From the NCBI GenBank assembly GCA_030149325.1, contig JASBRS010000059.1, positions 1-58,797 on the forward strand: 58,797 nucleotides of DNA, in the 5' to 3' direction. Source of the DNA: Deinococci bacterium. Lineage in GTDB: Bacteria; Deinococcota; Deinococci; Deinococcales; Trueperaceae. The position numbers were made by a program, and so were the translations under genes. The notes beneath the pieces were generated by a model. That model was not told the origin of the DNA and made no database searches. It saw nothing but the letters and a program-made list of their open reading frames with translations. Each line of letters starts with the position of its first letter. The first letter of the stretch is position 1. This document shows, piece by piece, positions 25,738-34,955 of the stretch.

Positions 25738-27044
25738 GCCGCCTGGTGATCCTCGACGCCCGCCTGGTCGACGGCTCCGGCGAGCTGGGCCGCGGCGACG
25801 TGGTGGTGGAGGACGGCCGCATCGCGGCGCTGGGCGAGGGCGTCGGCGCCGGCGTGCAGGCCGACCGCACCGTGCTCGCCGGCGGACGCACCCTCACGCC
25901 CGCGCTGATCGACCTTCACGCCCACCTGCGCGAGCCCGGGCAGGAGGTCAAGGAGGACCTGGCCAGCGGCCTCGCCGCCGCCGCCGCCGGAGGCTTCGGC
26001 ACCGTGGTCAGCATGGCCAACACCTCCCCGGTGGTGGACGAGCCCGGCCTGGTCGCCGACCTGGTCGCCAAGGCGGACGCCCTCCGCGTGGGCGGCCGCG
26101 GCGCCGCCCGATTGCGCCCCGCTGCGTCGCTGAGCCACGGGCTGCGCGGGCAGGCGCTCACCGACTTCGCGGCCCTGCAGGCGGCCGGGGCGGTGATGAT
26201 CACCGACGACGGCATCCCGGTGGCGGACGGCCGCCTGATGCGCAGCGCCTGCGAGTACGCCCGCGACCTCGGGCTGGTGGTGCAGACCCACTCGGAGGAT
26301 CCGAGCCTTCGCGGCGACGGCGTCATGAACGAAGGGATCGTCAGCCAGGAGCTGGGGCTGCCCGGCAACCCGACCGCAGCCGAGGCGGTCATGGTGGCGC
26401 GCGACTGCGAGGTGGCGCTGCTCACCGGCGCCCGCGTGCACATCGCGCACGTGAGCTGCAAGCGCGCCATGCAGGTGATCGAGCACTACAAGGCGCTGGG
26501 CGCGCCCGTCACCTGCGAGGTCACGCCGCACCATCTGACGCTGACCGACGAGGCGCTGCGGAGCTTCGATCCGGTGTTCAAGGTGGCGCCGCCGCTGCGC
26601 ACCGCCGACGACGTCGCCTACCTCCGCGATGCGGTGCGTCGTGGCGTGGTCGACAGCATCGGGACCGACCATGCGCCCCACACCCGGGCCGAGAAGGAGC
26701 TCGACCTGGGGTCGGCGCCGTTCGGCCTGCCGAACATCGAGGTGGCCCTGCCACTGCTCTACACCCGCCTGGTGCTCGCCGGCGAGCTCGGGGAGACCGA
26801 CCTCCTACGCCTGCTCCAGGACGGTCCGGCGGAGGTGATGGGGTGGCCCGCGCCGCGTCTGGAGGTCGGGGCCCCCGCCGACCTGGTGCTGATCGACCTC
26901 GAGGACGAGCGCGCGGTGGAGCCGGAGCGCTTCCGCAGCAAGGCCAAGTTCAGCCCCTGGGCGGGCGAACGCCTGCGCGGCTGGCCGTGGCTCACGCTGA
27001 TCGACGGCGAGGTGGCGTTCGAGGCGCCGGAGGCGGTGGTCTGA
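25734..27044 (+). CDS. pyrC: Dihydroorotase
   Basis: 436 residues of the class I amidohydrolase type. The metal-binding HxH is in IDLHAHLREPG (H62, H64). ITDDGIPVADG, THSEDPSL, HIAHVSCKRAM and IGTDHAPHTRAEK supply further metal ligands and the catalytic Asp. It cyclises carbamoylaspartate to dihydroorotate. Third gene of the PyrR-controlled operon, coupled to pyrB. The usual Asn-Thr-x-Pro substrate segment appears as MANTSPVVDEP. Complete and probably active. Confidence 0.95.
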   Translation: MSRLVILDARLVDGSGELGRGDVVVEDGRIAALGEGVGAGVQADRTVLAGGRTLTPALIDLHAHLREPGQEVKEDLASGLAAAAAGGFGTVVSMANTSPVVDEPGLVADLVAKADALRVGGRGAARLRPAASLSHGLRGQALTDFAALQAAGAVMITDDGIPVADGRLMRSACEYARDLGLVVQTHSEDPSLRGDGVMNEGIVSQELGLPGNPTAAEAVMVARDCEVALLTGARVHIAHVSCKRAMQVIEHYKALGAPVTCEVTPHHLTLTDEALRSFDPVFKVAPPLRTADDVAYLRDAVRRGVVDSIGTDHAPHTRAEKELDLGSAPFGLPNIEVALPLLYTRLVLAGELGETDLLRLLQDGPAEVMGWPAPRLEVGAPADLVLIDLEDERAVEPERFRSKAKFSPWAGERLRGWPWLTLIDGEVAFEAPEAVV

Positions 27045-27122
27045 GCGCGGGGTCGGGGTCCCCCGACCCCGCGAGCCTGGGCCCGTGCCAAGCATCGAAC
27101 AGCCGACGCGCGACCCGGACGC

Positions 27123-27137
27123 TATGATGACCGTGTG
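27123..27137 (+). promoter_or_regulatory. -10 element at a leaderless GTG start
   Basis: TATGAT (27123-27128) ends 6 bases before GTG 27135. No clear -35 was found. The regulator gene thus seems to have its own start, separate from the pyr operon that ends 78 bases upstream. Confidence 0.5.
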
Positions 27138-27800
27138 ACGCCGAGCTTCGACGGCCAGCTCCACAGCGGCTGGCACAGCCCGCCACCCCCACCGCGAGGG
27201 TTGGACGCCTTCCCGCAGCGCGAGCTGGGGAAGGGGGAGGTACTGTACCGCGCCGGCGACCGCGCCGACACCGTCTACCGGGTGGTGCACGGCCTGGTCA
27301 AGCTGGCCATCGACGTCGCCTCGGGCCGCGAGCGCATCCTCGGGGTGGCCGGCCCCGGCGACCTGATCGGCGCGTTGGCGCCCGGTCCGGCCCTCCTGCG
27401 GGAGAGCGCGGCCGCGCTCAGCGCCAGCGTCGTCGTCACGGTGGTGCCGCGCTCCGACGCCGCCGCCTTCGAGCCGGCCCTGTTCCGCGCCGCCGGCGAC
27501 CGGCTGGCGCGGCTGACCGACGTCCTCGAGGACGTCGAGTTGCCGGTCGGGGCGCGCCTGGCGCGAACGCTGCTCCGCCTCGGCGAGCGCTTCGGCCAGC
27601 TCTCCGACAGCGGCGAGATCCGCATCACGTTGCCCGTTACCCACGAGATCCTGGCGTCGTTGGTGGGCGCCGCTCGCGAGACCACCACCGCGGCCCTGGG
27701 CGAGCTCCGCAGCGACGGGCTGCTGGTGGGCACCCGCGGCAGCTACCGCTTCCGCCCCGGGCCCCTGCTCGACTACGCGCAGCGCGCCGCGCTCGACTGA
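27135..27800 (+). CDS. Crp/Fnr-family transcriptional regulator
   Basis: 221 residues from GTG 27135. The N-terminal cyclic-nucleotide-binding-like beta barrel (about 25-135) has KGEVLYRAGDRADTVYRVVHG and VAGPGDLIGAL. A dimer helix follows, then the winged helix (about 150-215) with LPVTHEILASLVGAARETTT, where ETTTAALGEL is the recognition helix. No N-terminal Cys cluster, so not an FNR-type oxygen sensor, and the cAMP-contact residues are not obviously conserved. Ligand and targets unknown. It converges with the SCO1 gene. Confidence 0.88.
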   Translation: MTPSFDGQLHSGWHSPPPPPRGLDAFPQRELGKGEVLYRAGDRADTVYRVVHGLVKLAIDVASGRERILGVAGPGDLIGALAPGPALLRESAAALSASVVVTVVPRSDAAAFEPALFRAAGDRLARLTDVLEDVELPVGARLARTLLRLGERFGQLSDSGEIRITLPVTHEILASLVGAARETTTAALGELRSDGLLVGTRGSYRFRPGPLLDYAQRAALD

Positions 27801-27820
27801 ACCCCCGCACGCACGCCCCA

Positions 27821-27847
27821 CCCACCGTCCCGACCCACCGTCCCGAC
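27821..27847. repeat. Tandem 13-bp repeat, two copies
   Basis: CCCACCGTCCCGA occurs at 27821-27833 and again at 27834-27846, in the gap between two convergent genes and next to a hairpin. Probably replication slippage in non-coding DNA. Confidence 0.6.
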
Positions 27848-27863
27848 CGCGCTCCGCGCGGTC
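27845..27863. terminator. Hairpin between convergent genes
   Basis: GACCGCGC (27845-27852) pairs with GCGCGGTC (27856-27863) across TCC. It lies between the Crp-like gene (+) and the SCO1 gene (-) and could serve both. No T-run. Confidence 0.5.
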
Positions 27864-27867
27864 CCGG

Positions 27868-28473
27868 TCAGGACCCGCGCTGGGCGCGCAGGCGCGGCAG
27901 GTCGTCGGCGAGCCTGACGATGTCGCTCTGGCCGTAGATGTAGCGGATGTGCGAGTCCCGGCCGACCACCTCGACCACGGCGGTGTGGTCGCTCGGCTCG
28001 CCCGTCGTGTCGTAGCCGATCATGAAGGTCTTGGCCGCGGCCGCGACCTGGCTCTCGCTGCCCGTCAAGCCCAGGAAGCTGGGATCGAACTTCCGCACCC
28101 AGGGGCCGAGGACGCCCGGGGTGTCGTGCTTCGGGTCGACGCTGATCATGGCGACCTTGACGTCGCTGGGGGAGCCGGCGTCGCGGTAGGCCTTGGCCAG
28201 CCGCTGCATCGTGAGCGGGCAGGTGTCGGCGCAGCGGGTGTAGCCGAAGTAGACCAGCAGCAGGTCCCCGCGGAACTGCGAGAGCCTCACGGTCTGGCCA
28301 TGGCTGTCGACGAGGGTGACGCCGCCGGCGTCCGGCGGCTGCTGCAGCGCCTGCCCCGCCAGCGGCGGGGAGCGGTGCAGCACGATCCCGACGCCGTAGG
28401 CCACGATGCCTGCGGCGAGGAGGCCGACCGTCCACAGCAGCGTCCGTTGGGCTCGCGTCACGGGCGCCAGCAT
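27868..28473 (-). CDS. SCO1/SenC-family copper protein
   Basis: 201 residues. An N-terminal membrane anchor (about 11-31) leads into a periplasmic thioredoxin-like domain. The copper site is CADTC (C81, C85) in FGYTRCADTCPLT plus H163 in SDHTAVVEVVG. MISVDPKHDTP is also typical. SCO proteins deliver copper or electrons to the CuA site of cytochrome c oxidase. No oxidase genes are in the window, though a cytochrome c gene lies 8 kb away. Forty bases separate its start from the end of the HD-GYP gene. Confidence 0.93.
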   Translation of the reverse strand: MLAPVTRAQRTLLWTVGLLAAGIVAYGVGIVLHRSPPLAGQALQQPPDAGGVTLVDSHGQTVRLSQFRGDLLLVYFGYTRCADTCPLTMQRLAKAYRDAGSPSDVKVAMISVDPKHDTPGVLGPWVRKFDPSFLGLTGSESQVAAAAKTFMIGYDTTGEPSDHTAVVEVVGRDSHIRYIYGQSDIVRLADDLPRLRAQRGS

Positions 28474-28513
28474 AGCCTACGCCCCGGCCCTCCGCGGCCA
28501 GGACCGGCGGCCC

Positions 28514-31132
28514 TCAGCCCTCCCCGGGCGAGCCCGCGCCCGCGACCTGCGCGAAGAACGCCTCCACCACGCGCGGATCGAAGTGGCGGCCGGACTCGCT
28601 GCGGATGTACGCCAGCGCCCGCTCGCGCGGCCACGCCGGCCGGTAGGGCCGGTCGCTGACGAGGGCATCGAAGACGTCGACCACGGCGAAGATGCGCGCC
28701 GCCAGGGGGATATCCTCGCCGGCCAGGCCGCGCGGGTAGCCCCCGCCGTCCCAGCGCTCGTGGTGGCAGTAGGGGATGTCGAGCGCCGGCCTCAGGAAGT
28801 CGATGGGCGACAGCAGCTCGTAGGCATAGATGGTGTGGCGCTTCATGAGCTCGTACTCGTCGTCGGTGAGCTCCTCGCCCTTCAGCAGGATGTGATCGGG
28901 GATGCCCATCTTGCCGATGTCGTGGAGCAGCGCCCCGCGCTGCACGTGAACCAGCTCCGCCGGCGCCATGCCGAGGCTGCGCGCCAGGCGCACCGCCATG
29001 TCGGTGACGCGCTTGCTGTGGCCCGCCGTCTCCTCGTCCTTGAGGTCGAGCGCGAACGCCCAGCCCTCGATGGTGCGGTCGTAGGCGCGCTGCAGCTCCA
29101 CGTTGCTGCGCTCCAGCGAGCGCAGCAACTGCGAGTTCTCGATGGCGATGGCGCCCTGGTCGGCGTAGGTCTCGAGGAACTCCAGCCAGTCGCCGTCGGG
29201 CTCGAGCCGCTCGCTGGCGTAGAGCTCGATCACCCCCTGGAGCTGCCCCTTCGCCAGCATCGGGACCGCCAGGTAGCTCAGGTACGACCGCTGCCGCTCC
29301 GGATCCACGGCGGCACCCGCCTCGTCCTCCGCCGTCAGGTCGGGCAGGTAGACGGTGCGCTGCTCGAGCGCCGCCCGCCCCGCCGGCCCGCTGCCGAGCG
29401 GGGTCCGCAGCTCCGGGTCGATCCCGCCTTCGAAGCCGCGCCCTACGAAGGGGCTCAGCTCGCCGCCGGCGGCGTCGAACAGCAGCACCGCCACCGCGTC
29501 GACATCGAGGTCGGCGCACACCTGCTCCATGAAGATGTCGAGCACCAGCCGCACGTCGACGCTGTTGGTGATGGCCATGTCGATGCGGCGCAGCGACTGC
29601 ACGTGGGCGAGACGGCGACGCAGCTCGGCGTTGAGATCGGAGATCTTCTCCATGGCGCGCACGCGGTCGGTGATCTCGCGGAAGTTCAGGACCATGGCGC
29701 CGACGTCGGGATCGTGCTCGAGGTTGGTGACGGTGCCCTCGAACCAGCGCCACACCCCCTCGGCGTCGCACAGCCGGAAGCGCACCACCTCGCTCGAGCC
29801 CGCCTTGGCCTCCACCAGGTCGAGGGCGTCGAGGAAGGCGTCGCGGTCGTCCTCGTGGATGAGGTCGCTGCGCTCCTCGCCCTCGAGCTCGTCGGCGTCG
29901 TAGCCGAGCAGTCGCAGCACGAACCCGGAGATGCGCCTCAGGCGCCGGTCGGGCGAGATCAGCACCACGCCCTCCAGGCTCTTCTCGAACAGCGCCCGGT
30001 AGTAGGCCTCGCTGGCGCGCAGCCGGCGCTCCGCCTCGACGCGCTCGGTGACGTCGCGGACGTTGAGCACCAGCCCCTCGACGTTGGGGTCGGCGAGGCG
30101 GTTGGAGCCCATCACCTCGAGCCAGCGCCACCCCCGGCCGGTGCGGAAGCGGAAGGTGGACGCCTCGGTCCCCCCCTCGGCCACCAGCCGCTGCAGCACG
30201 TCCTCGACCGCCGCGCGATCGCGCGGGTGCACCCCGGCGCGCAGATCGACGCCCTCGGCCGGCGGCTCCTCCAACCCCATGCGCGCGGCCGAGGGCGACA
30301 GGTAGACCAGCCGGAACTCGGCGTCGAGCAGCGCGATGACGTCGTTGCTGTTCTGGATCAGCGCGCGGAAGCGGCGCTCGCTGCGGGCCAGTGCGCGTTC
30401 GGCGGTGCGCTTCAGGGTGACGTCGCTGATCAGCGCCAGCGCGCGACCGTCGGGCAGCGGCTTGAGCACCATCTCGGCGGGGACGCGACCGCCGTCGAGC
30501 CGCTCCAGCTCGATCTCGGCGCGTACCGGGTCGCCGGCGCCGCCGGCGGTGGCGATCAGCGCCGGCGTGAGGGCGTCGCCGGGCGGCAGCAGCCGGCCCA
30601 GCTCGAGCCCTTCCAGGTCCCGCCCGGCAGCCCCCAACAGCACCCGGGCGCGCGGGTTGTAGTCGGTGACGCGGCGCTCCTCGTCGAGCAGCAGCACCGC
30701 GTCGGAGCCGAGCTCGAGCAGCGCCCCGGCCAGCCCGTCGCCGTCGGCGCCGGCCGCCAGCGCCGAGGGATCGGGGGTGGCGGTGACCAGCAGGCGTTGG
30801 GTGCCGCTGCCGGCAAGGGCTCGGGCCTCCACCCGTACCGCCAGCACCGAGCCGTCGCCGCGCCGGTGCAGCGCGGGCCCGCTGACGGCTCCGGCCAGCA
30901 CGTGGGGATCGGCGGTGGCGGCGGTGAGCCGCGGCGCCCCGGCCAGCCACATCTCGGGCAGGGTACGGGCCAGGAAGGCGGGGCGTTCGAGGCGGTAGCG
31001 CTCGAGGGCGGCCAGGTTGACGTCGATCAGTCGCAGGTTGGCGACGTCCACGACCCACATGGGGTGGGGGTGGTGCCGGAACAGGGCGTCGGGATCGAGA
31101 TCGTCCGGCTTCCTCGCCGGTTCGGCGCACAC
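28514..31132 (-). CDS. [20 protein letters not shown] protein, probable c-di-GMP phosphodiesterase
   Basis: 872 residues from GTG 31132 (AGGAGG upstream), without membrane helices. By eye there are four PAS-like segments: about 15-120, 130-245, 250-375 and 380-500. They include ALFEKSLEGVVLISPDRRL and end in ITDR or VTER. A GAF domain (about 520-680) follows with VAVLLFDAAG and LAVPMLAKGQLQGVIEL. The C-terminus (about 695-865) is an HD-GYP domain with GHSKRVTDMAVRLA, HDIGKMGIPD and HHERWDGGGYPRGL. These residues are the metal ligands of c-di-GMP hydrolases. It is a cytoplasmic multi-input sensor. Confidence 0.92.
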   Translation of the reverse strand: MCAEPARKPDDLDPDALFRHHPHPMWVVDVANLRLIDVNLAALERYRLERPAFLARTLPEMWLAGAPRLTAATADPHVLAGAVSGPALHRRGDGSVLAVRVEARALAGSGTQRLLVTATPDPSALAAGADGDGLAGALLELGSDAVLLLDEERRVTDYNPRARVLLGAAGRDLEGLELGRLLPPGDALTPALIATAGGAGDPVRAEIELERLDGGRVPAEMVLKPLPDGRALALISDVTLKRTAERALARSERRFRALIQNSNDVIALLDAEFRLVYLSPSAARMGLEEPPAEGVDLRAGVHPRDRAAVEDVLQRLVAEGGTEASTFRFRTGRGWRWLEVMGSNRLADPNVEGLVLNVRDVTERVEAERRLRASEAYYRALFEKSLEGVVLISPDRRLRRISGFVLRLLGYDADELEGEERSDLIHEDDRDAFLDALDLVEAKAGSSEVVRFRLCDAEGVWRWFEGTVTNLEHDPDVGAMVLNFREITDRVRAMEKISDLNAELRRRLAHVQSLRRIDMAITNSVDVRLVLDIFMEQVCADLDVDAVAVLLFDAAGGELSPFVGRGFEGGIDPELRTPLGSGPAGRAALEQRTVYLPDLTAEDEAGAAVDPERQRSYLSYLAVPMLAKGQLQGVIELYASERLEPDGDWLEFLETYADQGAIAIENSQLLRSLERSNVELQRAYDRTIEGWAFALDLKDEETAGHSKRVTDMAVRLARSLGMAPAELVHVQRGALLHDIGKMGIPDHILLKGEELTDDEYELMKRHTIYAYELLSPIDFLRPALDIPYCHHERWDGGGYPRGLAGEDIPLAARIFAVVDVFDALVSDRPYRPAWPRERALAYIRSESGRHFDPRVVEAFFAQVAGAGSPGEG

Positions 31133-31293
31133 GAGGGATCGGCCTCCTAGAACGACGCAGGACGCCGGGCGGCCTCACCCCCCGCCGAGCGCGCCGCCGT
31201 CCCTAGGCCCACCAGCATACGGGACCGCGCCGAGCCCTCCCTGCCGACAATGCCACTCCGCCGGAGCCCCGACCCACCGCCGCTGCCGGGTCC

Positions 31294-33396
31294 TCAGTCG
31301 CCCGCCGGACCGCCGCCAGAGTCGAGTCGGGACTGGATGGCGTCGAGCTGCGAGGCCACCAGTTGCGCCACGTCCAGCACCTCGGGCGCGCCCTCGCGCT
31401 CGGCGCTCTCACTGCTGGAGAGCATCACCTTGCAGAACGGGCAGGCGGCCGCCACCACCTCGGCGCCGGTGGCCTGCGCCTGGCTGAAGCGCAGCTCCGA
31501 GACGCGCCCGTCGCCCTCTTCCTCTTCCTTCCAGAACTGCGCGCCGCCGGCGCCGCAGCACAGCGCGTCCTCGCGGTTGTGCGCCATCTCGCGCAGCTCC
31601 CCGCCGCCTCCGGTGAGCACCGCCCGCGGGGCGTCGAACTCGCCGTTGTGGCGCCCGAGGTAGCAGGGGTCGTGGTAGGTGACGCTGCGGTCCAACGCGA
31701 GCCGCGGCAGCCGCCCCTCGTCCATCAGCCGTTCGATGAGCTGGGTGTGGTGCACCACGTGGTAGCTCCCGCCGAGCTGCGGGTAGTCGTTGAACAGCGC
31801 GTTGAAGCAGTGCGGGCAGGTGGTGAGCACCAGCTTCTCGCTGCCGGGCTCGAGGTTCTCGGACAGCAGCGTCTCGTTCAGCACGGCCACGTTCTCGCTG
31901 GCGAGCTGGTAGTAGAGGTACTCGTTGCCGGCGCGGCGGGCGGGATCGCCGGTGCAGGTCTCGGCCTTGCCCAGCACGGCGTAGTTGACGCCCGCCTGCT
32001 CGAGGATGCGCACCATGGCGCGGGTGGTCTGCTGCGCCGCCGGGTCGTACGAGCCGGCGCAGCCCACCCAGAACAGCACCTCGAAGTCGGGGCGCTCCTC
32101 GACGGTCGGCACCGAGAGGCCGTCGGCCCAGTCCATGCGCTTGTCCTTGCCGAGGCCCCAGGGGTTGCCGGTGCGTTCCATGCCGCGGAAGGCGGTCTGC
32201 AGCTCGGCCGGGAACTCGCCCTGCATCATCACCAGGTCGCGCCGGATGTCGACGATGTCGATCATCTGCTCGCAGCCGACCGGGCATACCTCCATGCACG
32301 CCCCGCAGGTGGTGCACGCCCACAGCGCCTCGGCCGGGATGGCGAACTCCAGGAGCGGCCGCGGGCTGGCCTCGCCGGCGGCCAGCGCCGCGCCCACGCG
32401 GTTGAGCTCGTAGCGCTTGTTGATCTCGAGGGCGGCGGGGCTGAGCGCCTTGCCGGTCTGGTTGGCCGGGCACACGTTGGCGCAGCGGTTGCACTGGATG
32501 CAGGCGTAGGGGTCGAGGAGCTGCGCGAAGCCCAGGTGCTCGAGGCTGGCGGCACCGAACTGCTCGGCGGACTCGTCCTCGAAGTCGATGGGCTCGAGCA
32601 CGCCGCTGGGCGTCCGGGTGCCGTCCTCGCGGCGCCGCTCGAAGGCGAAGTTGAAGGGCGCCGCGATCAGGTGCAGGTGCTTCGAGCGCGGGAAGTACGG
32701 CAGGAACGCCAGGATCAGCCCCAGGGCCACCCACCAGCCCAGGTGCCAGCCCCAGATGCGCCCGGGGCCGTACCCGACCAGCGCGGCGAAGGCGCTGGCG
32801 AAGGGTTGGAAGGCGTCGGGGTGGCCTTCGGAGGCGAGCAGGAAGCTCTCGCCGAGGAAGCGGAAGCCCACGTGCAGGAGGATGAACACGCCCACCACCA
32901 GGCTGTCGCGCTGGATGCCTCCCTGGCGGACGTCCTCGTGGAGCAGGGTGCGCGGATTGTGCTGGAGGCGGCGGTCGCGCGCCAGGAAGCGGCGCACCAG
33001 CATGTACGCCATGCCCACCAGGATCAGCACCGTGAGCACGTCGGCGAGCAGCCGGTAGGCGTCGCCGACGACGCCGAGACGCAGCCCCTCGGTCCAGGCG
33101 CGGGGCAGGTAGCCGTTGAGGAGGTCGATGGCGTTGACCAGCAGATAGAGCACGAAGCCGTAGAAGATGAAGGCGTGGAAGAAGCTCACCCACGGGCGCG
33201 CCCGGAAGACGGTGCGCTGCGAGAGCACCCTTAGCAGGCCCTCGCCGAGGCGGCTCGGCAACCGGTCGAGGCGCCGGGAGCTGCCGCGTGGACCGCGCGC
33301 CACCACGCGCACCAGGCGCGCGAAGCCGCCGTAGGCCAGCCCCACCGACACCAGCGCCAGCACCAGGAAGACGAGTTTCTCGAGCGAGCTCAGCAC
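31294..33396 (-). CDS. EtfD-like membrane iron-sulfur oxidoreductase
   Basis: 700 residues from GTG 33396 (GGAGGG upstream). The N-terminal third has about six membrane helices of the nitrate-reductase-gamma / haem b type. Two 4Fe-4S sites follow: CIQCNRCANVCP and CTTCGACMEVCP. The C-terminal half carries two CCG-type cysteine-rich domains (VGCAGSYDP, CTGDPARR, CPHCFN; then HDPCYLGRHNG, LCCGAGGAQ, CPFCKV). This order matches EtfD and HdrD-like proteins, which pass electrons from electron-transfer flavoprotein to the quinone pool. No etfAB genes are in the window. An AGTCTA (TAGACT on the minus strand) at 33422-33427 may be the -10. Confidence 0.85.
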   Translation of the reverse strand: MLSSLEKLVFLVLALVSVGLAYGGFARLVRVVARGPRGSSRRLDRLPSRLGEGLLRVLSQRTVFRARPWVSFFHAFIFYGFVLYLLVNAIDLLNGYLPRAWTEGLRLGVVGDAYRLLADVLTVLILVGMAYMLVRRFLARDRRLQHNPRTLLHEDVRQGGIQRDSLVVGVFILLHVGFRFLGESFLLASEGHPDAFQPFASAFAALVGYGPGRIWGWHLGWWVALGLILAFLPYFPRSKHLHLIAAPFNFAFERRREDGTRTPSGVLEPIDFEDESAEQFGAASLEHLGFAQLLDPYACIQCNRCANVCPANQTGKALSPAALEINKRYELNRVGAALAAGEASPRPLLEFAIPAEALWACTTCGACMEVCPVGCEQMIDIVDIRRDLVMMQGEFPAELQTAFRGMERTGNPWGLGKDKRMDWADGLSVPTVEERPDFEVLFWVGCAGSYDPAAQQTTRAMVRILEQAGVNYAVLGKAETCTGDPARRAGNEYLYYQLASENVAVLNETLLSENLEPGSEKLVLTTCPHCFNALFNDYPQLGGSYHVVHHTQLIERLMDEGRLPRLALDRSVTYHDPCYLGRHNGEFDAPRAVLTGGGGELREMAHNREDALCCGAGGAQFWKEEEEGDGRVSELRFSQAQATGAEVVAAACPFCKVMLSSSESAEREGAPEVLDVAQLVASQLDAIQSRLDSGGGPAGD

Positions 33397-33498
33397 GGTG
33401 GCCCTCCAGGAGACGTGCCCCAGTCTAAGCGCCCGGCGGGACGAGCTCGCCGGGCGATCTTGGACCTGGTACAAGTTCGAGGTAGCGGCGCCGCCGGG

Positions 33499-34227
33499 TC
33501 ACGCCTCCGAGACGGTCGTGCCGAGGTAGAGCCGTCCGATCTGGGGGTTGCCGAGCACCTCGTCGTGCGAGCCCTCCAGCCGGACCCGTCCGCTCTCCAG
33601 CACGATGCCGTGGGTGGCGATGCCCAGGCCCGCCCGTACGTTCTGCTCCACCAGCAGGATGGTCCGTCCGCCCTCGTGCATGCGGGCGACGGTCTCGAAC
33701 ACCGACTTAAGGGTGCGGGGATCGAGCCCCATCGACGGTTCGTCGAGCAGGATCAGCTCGGGATCCAGCATCAGGCAGCGCGCGAACTCGACCAGCCGCT
33801 GCTGGCCGCCGGAGAGGTTGCCCGCCCGCTCGCTCGCGCGCTCGCGGACGATGGGGAACATCGCCTCGACCTCGCGCATGCGCGCGTCGACGATGGCGGG
33901 GTCGGAGACGGTGAAGGCGCCCAGCCGGACGTTCTCCCGCACCGTCATGGCCGGGAAGAGGCTGTGGTTCTGGGGCACCTGCACGATCCCCAGCGCCAGC
34001 GCCCTGCGCGGGTTGAGGCCCGTCATCGGCCGGTCCCGGTACCGCAGCTCGCCGCGGCGCGCCCTGAGCAGACCGCTGATCACCTTGAGGACGGTGGACT
34101 TGCCGGCGCCGTTGGGCCCCACGATGCAGGTGATCGAGCCCTCCTCGACGTCCAGGTCCAGGGACTTCAGCACGTCGCTGCCGTCGTAGCCGGCGGTCAC
34201 GTTGCGCATCGACAGGATCATGGTCAT
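33499..34227 (-). CDS. livF: Liv-type ABC transporter ATP-binding protein (copy 1)
   Basis: 242 residues. Walker [10 protein letters not shown] (37-45), Q-loop VPQN, signature NLSGGQQRLVEFA (137-149), Walker B LILLDEPS, and the LivF-specific [12 protein letters not shown] 34227 overlaps the livG stop (ATGA). With LivG it forms the nucleotide-binding pair of a branched-chain-amino-acid/amide-type importer. Liv transporters also import amides, urea and aromatic acids, so the name gives the family, not the substrate. Last gene of a five-gene minus-strand operon running from 38199. Confidence 0.93.
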   Translation of the reverse strand: MTMILSMRNVTAGYDGSDVLKSLDLDVEEGSITCIVGPNGAGKSTVLKVISGLLRARRGELRYRDRPMTGLNPRRALALGIVQVPQNHSLFPAMTVRENVRLGAFTVSDPAIVDARMREVEAMFPIVRERASERAGNLSGGQQRLVEFARCLMLDPELILLDEPSMGLDPRTLKSVFETVARMHEGGRTILLVEQNVRAGLGIATHGIVLESGRVRLEGSHDEVLGNPQIGRLYLGTTVSEA

Positions 34228-34955
34228 GCCCCCAGGTAGGCCTCGAGGACCTTGGGATCGCTGCGGACGGCCTCGGGCTCCCCCTCGGCGATGATCTCGC
34301 CGTGGTTCATGACGACCACCCGGTCGCACAGCCCCATCACGAACTCCATGTTGTGCTCCACCATCAGGAAGGTGACGCCCCGCTGGTTGAGCTCGCGGAT
34401 GCGGTCGGTCAGGTAGTGGATCATGGTCGGGTTGACCCCGCCGGCCGGTTCGTCGAGCAGGATGACGTCGGGCTCGGCCACCAGGACGTAGGCGAACTCG
34501 AGCAGCTTCTTCTGACCGTAGGAGAGGTTCCCCGCCGGCACGTCCTGGAGCCGGGTCAGGCCCACGAAGTCGAGGAGCTCGAGCGCCCGTTGGTGCTCCC
34601 GCGATGAGCTCCAGCGGCCGAACAGCGAGCGCCAACCCTCGCGTTGCGCCGCCACGTGCATGTTCTCCAGCACCGTAAGGCGCGGGAAGATGCGGGTGAG
34701 CTGGAAGGTGCGGCCGATCCCGAGCTGGAACACGCGGTCGGGCGTGGCGTTGGTGATCTCGTGGCCGTCGAAGGTGACGGTGCAGCCGTCGACCGCCTCG
34801 TAGCCGGTCATGACGTTGAACAGCGTGGTCTTGCCGGAACCGTTGGGGCCGATGAGGCCGGTCAGGCTGCCGCGCTCGACGCCGAGCGTGCACCCGTCGA
34901 GCGCCTGCACCCCGCCGAAGGCCTTGGACACGGCTCGGGTCTGCAGCAGGCTCAT
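34224..34955 (-). CDS. livG: Liv-type ABC transporter ATP-binding protein (copy 1)
   Basis: 243 residues. Walker A GPNGSGKT (36-43), GIGRTFQLTRIFPRLTV, signature NLSYGQKKLLEFA, Walker [14 protein letters not shown] and FLMVEHNMEFVM identify the LivG subtype. It overlaps livM by 4 bases and livF by 4 bases, so translation is coupled along the operon. Confidence 0.94.
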   Translation of the reverse strand: MSLLQTRAVSKAFGGVQALDGCTLGVERGSLTGLIGPNGSGKTTLFNVMTGYEAVDGCTVTFDGHEITNATPDRVFQLGIGRTFQLTRIFPRLTVLENMHVAAQREGWRSLFGRWSSSREHQRALELLDFVGLTRLQDVPAGNLSYGQKKLLEFAYVLVAEPDVILLDEPAGGVNPTMIHYLTDRIRELNQRGVTFLMVEHNMEFVMGLCDRVVVMNHGEIIAEGEPEAVRSDPKVLEAYLGA

